This document shows, one piece after another, positions 15,922-23,857 of a stretch of 64,000 nucleotides of DNA. The notes beneath the pieces are model-generated. The model saw only the letters and a program-made list of their open reading frames with translations, was not told the origin of the DNA and did not search any database. Origin of the DNA: Shewanella kaireitica (GTDB taxonomy: Bacteria; Pseudomonadota; Gammaproteobacteria; Enterobacterales; Shewanellaceae); assembly GCF_023284045.1 (NCBI RefSeq), contig NZ_JAKIKQ010000001.1:62001-126000 (forward strand), given 5' to 3'. The translations under genes were made by a program, and so were the position numbers. The number at the start of each line of letters is the position of its first letter. The stretch's first letter is position 1.

Positions 15922-17226
15922 CTAATCTTTCTTTGGCAGCAGACTCATCATCTTTTCAGCTATCTGGGTGTTGTCTTGATTGCCTTTAAACAGATCGGCG
16001 GCTGGGCCTACAGCAAAGACTTGCACGTCACTGCCGGTGTGGCCACTTGTCGTCCAGCCTGTATGGCTGCGGATATCGATAAGCTTCTTCAGGGCTATTT
16101 GCAATGCTTCATTGCCCTGCATGCGCGCATTACTCAACTGTTGTAATTCTTCGGCTGTTAATTCAAAACCAAGGCTTTTGCTTACACCTGCCTGCCACTC
16201 TTCATTAGCAATGGCTGCTACGCTAATGTTTGATGGGCTAGCGCTAATGCCTTTAAGCAGCTCGGTGTCCCAAGCATATTCGCCATTCGCACCAATAGAG
16301 AGGCCACCAGTATTATGATCCGCAGTTGCGACGAGTAAGGTATCTGGGTGTTGGCGAACATATTGCTCGACTACTTCCATCGCGTTGGCAAAGCTGTGCA
16401 TCTCTGCCATGGCGGTAGCTATGTCGTTATTGTGTCCAGCCCAATCGATTAAGCTGCCTTCAACCAATAGTACAAAGCCTTTGTCATTTTGCGATAGTAG
16501 CTCTAAAGACTTCTGGGTTAAACGGCTTAAGGTATTTGCGTCTGTATCGTTAATCACCCATGGCAGTTGCACCTCGGCAAACAGACCAATGACTTTTGGT
16601 TTAGAGATCGATTCAAGCTGAGCCAAGTCATTAATATGCTGGTAGCCCTTGGCTTCAAACTGGCCTAGTAGCGCTTCAGAGAAGTATTTCTGTCCGCCAC
16701 CTAAAATGACATCAGCATCAGACTGCAGCATATCGGTGGCAATTGCGTCGTAGTTGCGACGGCTTTCGTTATGCACTAAAAAGGCTGCTGGTGTTGCATG
16801 GTTTACTTGTGAAGTCACTGCCACACCTGTTGACATGCCACGCGCTTTTGCCATCTGCATGATGGTGGTCAATGGTCGCTTATTGGTATCGACTGAGATG
16901 GCGCCGTTGTAGCTTTTAAACCCAGTGGCAAGTGCAGTCGCTGATGCCGCTGAATCGGTTACATAGCCACTCTCTCTCGCGGGGTAAGTGGATGCCATAC
17001 CCACTAACAAGCGATCAAATACAGTCTGCTCGATCTCTTCGGTATCAGGGTTGTCCTGAAAGTAACGATAGGCGCTGGTATAAGCTGGACCCATGCCGTC
17101 GCCGACCATGATGATCATATTCTTAGGTCGTGATGGTGCATCTGTAATATCGATATTGGCTGCAGCATACAGTGGCAATATGGCAAGGGCACTAAGGACC
17201 CAAGTAAAGGTGTTTCTAAAAGTCAT
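15922..17226 (-). CDS. Alkaline phosphatase (PhoA family)
   Basis: A periplasmic phosphomonoesterase that releases phosphate from organic esters. The signal peptide MTFRNTFTWVLSALAILPLY ends near AAA. Metal-ligand motif GDGMG is at 42-46. The nucleophile is S92 in VTDSAASATAL, equivalent to Ser102 of E. coli PhoA. Other zinc-site motifs are HATPAAF, DWAGHNND, and ATADHNTGG, with a C-terminal SGHTG. At 434 residues it is slightly short of the E. coli enzyme. The ATG has an AAGGA site. The stop of gshB lies just upstream (18-nt gap), so it may be read through from gshB. No clear Pho box is visible. Confidence 0.92.
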   Translation of the reverse strand: MTFRNTFTWVLSALAILPLYAAANIDITDAPSRPKNMIIMVGDGMGPAYTSAYRYFQDNPDTEEIEQTVFDRLLVGMASTYPARESGYVTDSAASATALATGFKSYNGAISVDTNKRPLTTIMQMAKARGMSTGVAVTSQVNHATPAAFLVHNESRRNYDAIATDMLQSDADVILGGGQKYFSEALLGQFEAKGYQHINDLAQLESISKPKVIGLFAEVQLPWVINDTDANTLSRLTQKSLELLSQNDKGFVLLVEGSLIDWAGHNNDIATAMAEMHSFANAMEVVEQYVRQHPDTLLVATADHNTGGLSIGANGEYAWDTELLKGISASPSNISVAAIANEEWQAGVSKSLGFELTAEELQQLSNARMQGNEALQIALKKLIDIRSHTGWTTSGHTGSDVQVFAVGPAADLFKGNQDNTQIAEKMMSLLPKKD

Positions 17227-17244
17227 ACCGGGTCCTTGGACTGG

Positions 17245-18192
17245 TTATTTGTTGATTCTAGCTTCGATGGCATCCATTAACATGCCGCTAATATCGACAT
17301 CAAAAGCAGCTTCAATCTCTTTTATGCAAGTTGGACTGGTGACATTAATTTCAGTCAGTTTGTCACCGATAACATCGAGCCCAACAAAGATTAGACCGCG
17401 CTTTTTAAGCTCAGGACCTAAGGTGCGGGCAATATGCCAATCGGACTCAGATAATGGTTGAGCAACACCGCGGCCACCGGCTGCTAAGTTACCACGTGTT
17501 TCACCTTTTTGCGGAATACGTGCTAACGAGTATGGGACGGGTTCGCCATCGACAACCAAGATACGTTTGTCGCCTGAAGTGATATCTGGAATAAAGGCTT
17601 GTGCCATTGCATATTGCTGGCCTTCACTGGTTAAGGTTTCGATAATCACACCAAGATTTGGGTCATCTTTTTTGACTCGGAAAATAGAGCTACCGCCCAT
17701 GCCATCTAATGGTTTTAGAATGATGTCGCCTTTTGCTTTGTGGAAAGCACGAATACGTTGTTCATCACGGGTAACCACAGTCTCTGGAGTAAACTCTGAG
17801 AACCAAGCGGTAAACAGTTTCTCGTTAGCATCGCGTAGGCTTTGCGGTTTGTTAACAATTAACACGCCTTGCTCTTCGGCTCGCTCGAGCATGTAAGTTG
17901 AGTAAACAAACTCTGTGTCGAATGGAGGATCTTTACGCATTAAAATAACATCTAGATCGGCCAAAGGAGTGTCGATAGCTTCTTCAAGCTGATACCAACC
18001 GAGTGGATCTTGTTTGACTGTTAATGCACGCATGGTCGCCATCGCTTGGCCATTAACCATGGCTAGATCATTCATCTCCATGTAAAACAGTTGGTAACCG
18101 CGAGATTGGGCAGCCATTAACATGGCAAAGCTTGAATCTTTCTTAATATTAATGTCGCTGATGGGATCCATCACGATACCGAGTTTTATCAT
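17245..18192 (-). CDS. gshB: Glutathione synthetase
   Basis: GshB is the ATP-grasp ligase that joins gamma-glutamylcysteine and glycine in the second step of glutathione synthesis. The 315 residues match the family. The N-terminus MIKLGIVMDPISDINIKKDS is typical, followed by VILMRKDPPFDTEFVY at about 84-99, the ATP-grasp loop KPLDGMGGSSIFR at about 162-174 and NVTSPTCIKEIE near the end. It is followed closely by phoA and preceded by rsmE with a 120-nt gap. Confidence 0.96.
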   Translation of the reverse strand: MIKLGIVMDPISDINIKKDSSFAMLMAAQSRGYQLFYMEMNDLAMVNGQAMATMRALTVKQDPLGWYQLEEAIDTPLADLDVILMRKDPPFDTEFVYSTYMLERAEEQGVLIVNKPQSLRDANEKLFTAWFSEFTPETVVTRDEQRIRAFHKAKGDIILKPLDGMGGSSIFRVKKDDPNLGVIIETLTSEGQQYAMAQAFIPDITSGDKRILVVDGEPVPYSLARIPQKGETRGNLAAGGRGVAQPLSESDWHIARTLGPELKKRGLIFVGLDVIGDKLTEINVTSPTCIKEIEAAFDVDISGMLMDAIEARINK

Positions 18193-18313
18193 GGAACTTG
18201 TTCCTTATTCTATATTTCGAGTCAACTGCTAACATGGGGGCTATTAAGCCGTTTTTCCAGCATCGAACTGATATTCTTATCATTGGTGAAGCTAATTCAC
18301 TGCGGCGTTAAGT

Positions 18314-19045
18314 TTAACCAATATCACCAAATTTGAGCTGCAGAGCGGTAATAGTGGTCAGCGCAGCGGTTTCGGTGCGCAGTACTCTTGGGCCAAGCAG
18401 TACATCGGTAAATTTATGGGTTTCTGTCATGGTGATTTCTGTTGCTGATAAACCACCTTCAGGTCCAATAACCAAACGCACACGATTGTTAGGTAAGCTG
18501 AGGCCATTAACCCCGTGAGAGGCTCTAGGGTGCAAATTCAACTTCAGCGAGCTTGTCTCTTCTGCGCACCAGTCACTCAGTTGCATGGCGGGGCGAATAA
18601 CCGGTACCACACTGCGACCAGATTGTTCACAGGCGCTAACGACTATTTTTTGCCACTGCTGGATCTTTTTCTCTAAGCGCTCACCGCTTAATTTGACTCC
18701 ACAGCGCTCAGAGAAAAGCGGTGTAATAGTGTTAACCCCCAGCTCGACAGACTTTTGAATGGTAAAGTCCATTCTGTCTCCACGGGAGATCACTTGACCT
18801 AAATGTAGATGCAGTGGCGACTCGCTGTCGTTGCTTTCACAAGATAAGACCTTTACCGCGACGTTTTTCTTACTGGCACTGATAATCTCAGCCAGATAAT
18901 TATTACCATCGCCATTAAATAAACAGACTTGCTCTCCTGCAGCCATTCGCAGGACGCGACCGACATGACCTGCAGCTTCCTCGTGTAGCGACACTGTTTC
19001 ATCAATAGCCAACGAAGAGGCTTGGTAAATTCTTGGAACTCTCAT
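18314..19045 (-). CDS. rsmE: 16S rRNA (uracil1498-N3)-methyltransferase RsmE
   Basis: RsmE is a SPOUT-class methyltransferase that makes m3U1498 in 16S rRNA. With ATG 19045 the product is 243 residues, the same as E. coli RsmE, and starts MRVPRIYQ. The knotted SAM site is visible in [16 protein letters not shown] and [17 protein letters not shown], and the central [20 protein letters not shown] is family-typical. A longer frame opens upstream inside endA but lacks support. It follows endA by 14 nt, so the two are probably co-transcribed. Confidence 0.95.
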   Translation of the reverse strand: MRVPRIYQASSLAIDETVSLHEEAAGHVGRVLRMAAGEQVCLFNGDGNNYLAEIISASKKNVAVKVLSCESNDSESPLHLHLGQVISRGDRMDFTIQKSVELGVNTITPLFSERCGVKLSGERLEKKIQQWQKIVVSACEQSGRSVVPVIRPAMQLSDWCAEETSSLKLNLHPRASHGVNGLSLPNNRVRLVIGPEGGLSATEITMTETHKFTDVLLGPRVLRTETAALTTITALQLKFGDIG

Positions 19046-19059
19046 GGTACAGGTTTGCC

Positions 19060-19809
19060 TTATTCTGCGATGTTCGATGCTGAGATTAGTTGCTGACACT
19101 GAGTTTGTACAAAATGATTGTGGTTACCTTGTACATTTGCAATAGCTTGATCTCGCTTGCACTCAATAGTATCAACTGGATAGCTTTTATCCCATGCTTT
19201 AAATAACTTTAATTGGCTACTGGATATTTGTAACCCATAGGCGCTTTGCATATAAAAATAAATGCGGGCTATTTGCCCTCGAGTATAGCTAGGCGGCTGC
19301 ACTTTTCGCGACTTAAAGTTAACGCTCATATCGCATTGGCCATATTGCAAGGGCTTGGCATTCCACTGGCTAAAGCGATAGTTACTGCGATCGCCATTTA
19401 CTTCGCCAATAGCGGGCACTAAATTGTGCAGATCTGACTCCATCTTTTTAAATAGTTTATCAGTCCTCCCACAATTTTTTCGTCCACCTTGTTGCCAACA
19501 TTGGCGTTGGTGGCCGAACTCCCAAGCCGGGACGATATGTTCCCACTCAATTCTTGCTGCTCTTTTTTGCTGTTTACGTACTTGATAACCACAGTGCTCA
19601 AAGTCAGTTCGCCATTTTTTGCCTTCAATCTTAATATCACAGCCACAATAGAAACTGCTGACGGGTAAAGATTCGCTGTAGAGCTTTTTAGCTAAACGTT
19701 TCGCTTGGCTAAAGCTGGTTGGGTGCTTTACTTCGGCAAAGCTCTGCTGAGGTGCAAACCATATAATACTAAGCGCTAATAAAAGCGTTTTTAATCCACT
19801 GCTGTTCAA
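19060..19809 (-). CDS. endA: Endonuclease I (EndA), exported DNase
   Basis: EndA is a periplasmic or secreted beta-beta-alpha-metal endonuclease that cuts double-stranded DNA. In S. oneidensis EndA is one of three nucleases that degrade extracellular DNA. The 249-residue product has a signal peptide ending near QSFA. The catalytic block EWEHIVPA is at 88-95 (His91), with [18 protein letters not shown] at about 126-143. Paired cysteines (C55/C57, C73, C104, C113) suggest disulfides. The start is a TTG at 19809 with GGGGAT just upstream. Confidence 0.94.
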   Translation of the reverse strand: MNSSGLKTLLLALSIIWFAPQQSFAEVKHPTSFSQAKRLAKKLYSESLPVSSFYCGCDIKIEGKKWRTDFEHCGYQVRKQQKRAARIEWEHIVPAWEFGHQRQCWQQGGRKNCGRTDKLFKKMESDLHNLVPAIGEVNGDRSNYRFSQWNAKPLQYGQCDMSVNFKSRKVQPPSYTRGQIARIYFYMQSAYGLQISSSQLKLFKAWDKSYPVDTIECKRDQAIANVQGNHNHFVQTQCQQLISASNIAE

Positions 19810-19902
19810 TCTTAATCCCCAATACTAACGAATCGTAGGCTCGTTTGCGGCGATTGTAAGGGAGCAAGGGTATTGGAGCAATATGTGAAGTGGTTGAAAG
19901 CA

Positions 19903-20469
19903 TTAGCTGGGTTTAGAATTTAGCAGGTTCTGGCCGCATTTACGGCAACGGTATTGGGTATCTCCTCGTACAACTTTGTTATGACGCCTGATGCTCAGGT
20001 TTACCGAGCCACAACCGCAAAAATACTCGAATGTCTTACCTTCGACTGATTGGGTATTAAAGCTATGGGTAGTGCGAGGTTGGCGTTGATAAAGCTGACG
20101 CATTAAGCGTTGCCATTCAAGACCGTGAGGTTTTACTCTGCCATAGAGCTGGAAAGCCAATAGATGGCAGATCTCATGTGGCACCACATCATCAACAAAA
20201 GCTTGTGAGTTATCTTTAAGTAACAGCGGATTAAAGCGCAGTTTGTTGAGTTGTAAATGCGCAGTGCCTGCACTTTTTCCGCGCAGCTTAAAGTTGACCT
20301 CTGGCCGTGGGAACCGTTGTGACAATGCCGATTCCGCTATTTGATAACAGCGCTCAACCTGAACCGCAATGGATTGCTGCAATGGGTCGTTGAACGTCAG
20401 CTGAGGGTAATTTACCAGAGAACTGGTTTTTAATTGGCTGGACTTGAAAGGGTTAAGCGCTTTGAACAT
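19903..20469 (-). CDS. sprT: SprT family zinc metalloprotein
   Basis: A cytoplasmic SprT/Spartan-like protein with a zincin core. With ATG 20469 it is 188 residues. The zinc motif HEICH sits at 98-102, and a C-terminal zinc ribbon has CGCG and CRKCG cysteine pairs. E. coli SprT is 165 residues. A longer frame opens at GTG 20508, but those 13 codons lie across a perfect hairpin and would be unusual coding sequence. No strong ribosome-binding site supports either start. Eukaryotic relatives repair DNA-protein crosslinks; the bacterial role is not established. Confidence 0.88.
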   Translation of the reverse strand: MFKALNPFKSSQLKTSSLVNYPQLTFNDPLQQSIAVQVERCYQIAESALSQRFPRPEVNFKLRGKSAGTAHLQLNKLRFNPLLLKDNSQAFVDDVVPHEICHLLAFQLYGRVKPHGLEWQRLMRQLYQRQPRTTHSFNTQSVEGKTFEYFCGCGSVNLSIRRHNKVVRGDTQYRCRKCGQNLLNSKPS

Positions 20470-20490
20470 TGACTCAATTAACTCATGGTT

Positions 20491-20517
20491 GATGAACTCG
20501 CACTGCACGAGTTCATC
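20491..20517 (-). other. Perfect 10-bp hairpin between the Pcp-like gene and sprT
   Basis: GATGAACTCG (20491-20500) and CGAGTTCATC (20508-20517) pair around a 7-nt loop. It lies in the gap between the upstream stop (20555) and the sprT ATG (20469). It lacks a T-run on either strand, so it may be a processing or translation-control element rather than a terminator. Confidence 0.6.
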
Positions 20518-20554
20518 AATGTTACCTGAGACAATAGTGCCATACCAGCAGAGG

Positions 20555-21715
20555 TTAAAGAGTTGCTGCAGCCACCTCTACCATGGCTCTTACTTGTTCG
20601 ACAATATCGTGCTCGACTTTTACGTCGTATGCTGCAATACGCGGTGTGTGGATATGGCCAACGGGAATGCTGCTATTGAATTGTTTTTGTAACAATATGG
20701 CACGGTAGGAGATCTCATTGGATAGATAGCCACCGCCAGAACCCTCCACCGAGATTGCGCTTTGTAGTTGTCCTAATGATTTCGCTTGAAACTCGCCTTG
20801 CGCTAACGTCGACACCGTATGGTTGTCATTAACTTTCCAAGGGCCAGCCACAGTTTGCATTGCCGCAACGGGTAGCGAAAACTCAACAAATTCAGGACCA
20901 TTAAGTGTGCCACCATTAAATAAAGGTGCGATTGGGGCTTGTTTGCTAGCACCGGTCAGTACATTTAAGTTATCAGGCGCTGCAGCACTGCGATTACGTC
21001 CTGGAAAACGCTCGATATCAAATTCGTCGCGGCCCATGCTGACGGTAAATATCATATCAACACTGTTGTCACGATAGATAGGCGTTAATATTGACTCGAT
21101 AAGTCCATCATCAAAATCGGCAAATCGCACTGGGATCATCGCAGTTTCAATTTGAGCCTGTTTACCATCAATATTAAAGCGGTAGCCATCCAGCGCCAGA
21201 GCTACTAAGCCCGATGGATTACTCTGGTCGATATGTCGATCGAGGAAAAAAGGATCAAACCCTGTTAGTAGAATTTTAATCTCGGCATCATCTTTAAAAG
21301 CGATGTCACTTAAACCTCGTGATGATTTTTCAACAGCTTTGATAAGGATATCTCGCTGCCATGCGGCAATATTAAAATCCGGCTTTTGCGTCTTCAGTAG
21401 CTCTCGCATCGCAAGACGATTCCAATACAAAGAGCGATCGTCCAAGTGACCTGACTGTACATCTCTCACTGCTTGCTGCCATAAGCGTAAACCTTGGTGC
21501 GCCACCATTTTGGTGATTTTTAGTTCATCAGAGTGCTGGGCGTATTTGTCAGCAAGGTTGCTAACAAATGCTTGGTAGCGGCTGACGACATCAGGCATTG
21601 CCTCTGTTGCAGCAGGTAATCTAGCCTCTTCAACATCGAGTTTTGCAAAAGCAGCAGTTGAAGTTGCGCTGACAAAAAGTGCAGTGGCGACAAGTGCCAT
21701 GCTAGATAATTTCAT
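20555..21715 (-). CDS. Exported pyroglutamyl-peptidase-like protein with Ser at the nucleophile position
   Basis: A 386-residue protein with a signal peptide (cleavage near AFA, residue 24), so periplasmic or secreted. Residues about 145-360 resemble pyrrolidone-carboxylate peptidase (family C15): ILLTGFDPF at 148-156, NPSGLVALALDG at 166-177, the Glu-bearing block DIERFPGRN at 233-241 (E235), GGYLSNEISY at 329-337 and GHIHTPRI at 353-360 (H356). Where C15 enzymes have the nucleophile Cys in TFVCNH, this protein has Ser332. The first ~140 residues are helical and not part of C15. The ATG has a good AAAGGATG site. It could be a Ser-dependent hydrolase or an inactive relative. Confidence 0.65.
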   Translation of the reverse strand: MKLSSMALVATALFVSATSTAAFAKLDVEEARLPAATEAMPDVVSRYQAFVSNLADKYAQHSDELKITKMVAHQGLRLWQQAVRDVQSGHLDDRSLYWNRLAMRELLKTQKPDFNIAAWQRDILIKAVEKSSRGLSDIAFKDDAEIKILLTGFDPFFLDRHIDQSNPSGLVALALDGYRFNIDGKQAQIETAMIPVRFADFDDGLIESILTPIYRDNSVDMIFTVSMGRDEFDIERFPGRNRSAAAPDNLNVLTGASKQAPIAPLFNGGTLNGPEFVEFSLPVAAMQTVAGPWKVNDNHTVSTLAQGEFQAKSLGQLQSAISVEGSGGGYLSNEISYRAILLQKQFNSSIPVGHIHTPRIAAYDVKVEHDIVEQVRAMVEVAAATL

Positions 21716-21977
21716 TACTACATCCTTTGTTATTATTCTCAGTTTTTGCTACTGGCTGTAAGCAGTAAAAGCTGAACTCTCAGGCTATTAGCTCATTTGC
21801 TTCAGTATGCCTTAGCCATGAAAACATTGAAAGCGACGAATAATTCTTCAGCTTGAGAGGCTCCTACTGCCATTATTTGGCCATAATTGATCTTCATATA
21901 GCCATTTTTCACCGCCTAATAACCGCTACTATGGATACAAAGCTCAGTGCAATAAAAAGAGAATGAAGAGGCTTACA

Positions 21978-22814
21978 ATGACAAAAATAGTACCGCTGCT
22001 GTTGTTCACCCTATTAGCTGCAGCAGCACTGATTGTTGATGCCAGTGATAGCGATGACCATAGCGTTCAATTGGCAGAGTTAAGATTGACTCCGCAATTA
22101 ACAACCGACTGGGACTCAGTATTTCAGCAGCACCAAGTCGAGGGGGTGTTAGTGCTGTTTGATCCCCAGCAACAGACTTTGACCACTAATGATATAAGCC
22201 GAGCCAATAAAAGCTTCATTCCTGCATCGACTTTTAAAATTGCCAATGGATTAATTGGTTTGGAGTTAGAGGTAGTTGCTGGAGCAGAGCAAGCCTATCC
22301 GTGGGATAAGCAACAACGGGCTTTTAAAGCTTGGAATCAAGACCACAGCTTTAAAAGCGCATTTAAGTATTCAGTGGTACCAATATTTCAGCAAATTGCC
22401 CGAGATATAGGTAAACAGCGGATGGCTAATATGCTGGCAAGCCTAGAGTATGGTAACCAGAAGCTGGGCCCTGAGCTGGATAGCTTTTGGTTAGATGGCG
22501 ATATACGGATTAGTGCTATAGAACAGTTACAGTTTTTGCAGAAACTGCACGATGAAACCCTAGCGGTTAGCCAGCGGTCACAGCGGATCATTAAACAGCT
22601 AATGCTGACCGAGTCCACCGAAGATGACACCATTTACGCTAAAACTGGGTTTGGCCATCATGGAGACAAATACATTGGCTGGTGGGTAGGTTGGGTCGAG
22701 GTGGATGAGCGCACTGTTTATTTTGCGCTAAATCTTGATCTGGCCAATATACAACAAGCGCCACTACGAAAAACGATAGTGATGCAGATCCTGCAATCAG
22801 AGCAGATGATGTAA
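21978..22814 (+). CDS. Class D (OXA-type) beta-lactamase
   Basis: A periplasmic serine beta-lactamase that hydrolyses beta-lactam antibiotics. I choose ATG 21978 because AGAGG lies six bases upstream; an in-frame ATG at 21963 is less well supported. Motifs are complete: active-site STFK at 84-87, SVV at 132-134, YGN at 158-160, SFWLDG at 169-174 and KTG at 222-224, followed by IGWWVGWVE. The KTG loop (FGHHGDKY) has the same length as in OXA-48 but His where OXA-48 has Arg214. It is a divergent relative of chromosomal Shewanella OXA enzymes. It converges on a lysR gene with a 9-nt gap, as in chromosomal blaOXA loci of this genus. Confidence 0.93.
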   Translation: MTKIVPLLLFTLLAAAALIVDASDSDDHSVQLAELRLTPQLTTDWDSVFQQHQVEGVLVLFDPQQQTLTTNDISRANKSFIPASTFKIANGLIGLELEVVAGAEQAYPWDKQQRAFKAWNQDHSFKSAFKYSVVPIFQQIARDIGKQRMANMLASLEYGNQKLGPELDSFWLDGDIRISAIEQLQFLQKLHDETLAVSQRSQRIIKQLMLTESTEDDTIYAKTGFGHHGDKYIGWWVGWVEVDERTVYFALNLDLANIQQAPLRKTIVMQILQSEQMM

Positions 22815-22823
22815 AGCGTTATT

Positions 22824-23735
22824 TTATACCATCAAAGATTGCAGTGACTCTTGACTGGTGAAACGTTTATGGAAAAAGTCGAGAAAGACACTGATGTTGG
22901 TTGCCAGTTGTCGGCGGCTGGAGTAGACACCGTAAACCTTAAAGGCCTCCATAGGCCACTCTTGTAAAATGGGCACTAACGAACCGCTGGCCAGTTCATT
23001 CTTACAGACTGAGTTAGATAGCATGGCGATACCAAAATCATCCATCACCAGCTGTTTGACCATCACCGCACTGTTAACTCTGACTTTACGCTTAAAGTTC
23101 ACCATCGTCTTACGTGTCCCTTTTCCTAAGGGCCAGATAGGTGCTGAGCGCGATGTTCCTAATAATATGCCGCTATGTGTTGCCAGTTCTTGTGGATTGG
23201 CTGGGGTGCCATGAGTTTTCAAATAACTAGGGCTTGCCACTAATATCGGTTGGCGTTCGAATAATAACCTCGCCACTAAATCGCTTGATTGCAAAGGACC
23301 ATACTTAATCGCAATGTCGTAACCTTCACCGACCAGCCCAACATCGTTATCGGTAAACTGCACATCGAGTTCAACATTGGGGTAGAGCCGCATAAAGCCA
23401 CTACAAAGATTAGCGATTAGCTCTTGGCTGAAAGAGACAGGTATAGCCACCCTCAATGAACCAGAGACATCATTGTGGGTGTTTTCGATAGTCGCTTTGG
23501 CAGCTTCTATTTCATCGCTTATACTGGTGCAATGCTGGAAAAATAGCGCGCCAACCTGAGTTAAGCTCAGATTACGGGTATCTCGCTGTAAAAGCCGAAC
23601 CCCTAGCTGCTCTTCAAGCTGGGCAACCTTGCGACTAATGGTTGACTTTGGCATGCCTGTTTCGCGGGCGGCTTGAGAGAAACCCTGGGCTCTAACAACC
23701 GCTGCAAACAGCATCATACCGTTTAAATCTGGCAT
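22824..23735 (-). CDS. LysR family transcriptional regulator
   Basis: A 303-residue LysR regulator. The N-terminal winged helix-turn-helix is at about 1-60 (FSQAARETGMPKSTISRKVAQLEEQLG), followed by a periplasmic-binding-like effector domain at about 90-290. It is divergent from the giant acetyl-CoA carboxylase gene (122 nt between starts), making that gene a natural target, and convergent with the beta-lactamase. The same lysR-acc pairing borders blaOXA genes in Shewanella chromosomes. The effector is unknown. Confidence 0.93.
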   Translation of the reverse strand: MPDLNGMMLFAAVVRAQGFSQAARETGMPKSTISRKVAQLEEQLGVRLLQRDTRNLSLTQVGALFFQHCTSISDEIEAAKATIENTHNDVSGSLRVAIPVSFSQELIANLCSGFMRLYPNVELDVQFTDNDVGLVGEGYDIAIKYGPLQSSDLVARLLFERQPILVASPSYLKTHGTPANPQELATHSGILLGTSRSAPIWPLGKGTRKTMVNFKRKVRVNSAVMVKQLVMDDFGIAMLSNSVCKNELASGSLVPILQEWPMEAFKVYGVYSSRRQLATNISVFLDFFHKRFTSQESLQSLMV

Positions 23736-23857
23736 GTTATCTTCACTGTCTCAAAAATGGAACAAAGCGTCTAGTGCAGTTTAATAGCAATTGACAGGAT
23801 AACAAAGTTATATTTACGGGCTAAAAATTTCAGAGGCTAAAAGCAGAGGATCTTTCG

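Noticed and set aside
21978..22814. Beta-lactamase as a recently acquired mobile resistance gene
   Set aside because: No insertion sequence, integron site or composition shift; the neighbourhood is the native Shewanella one.
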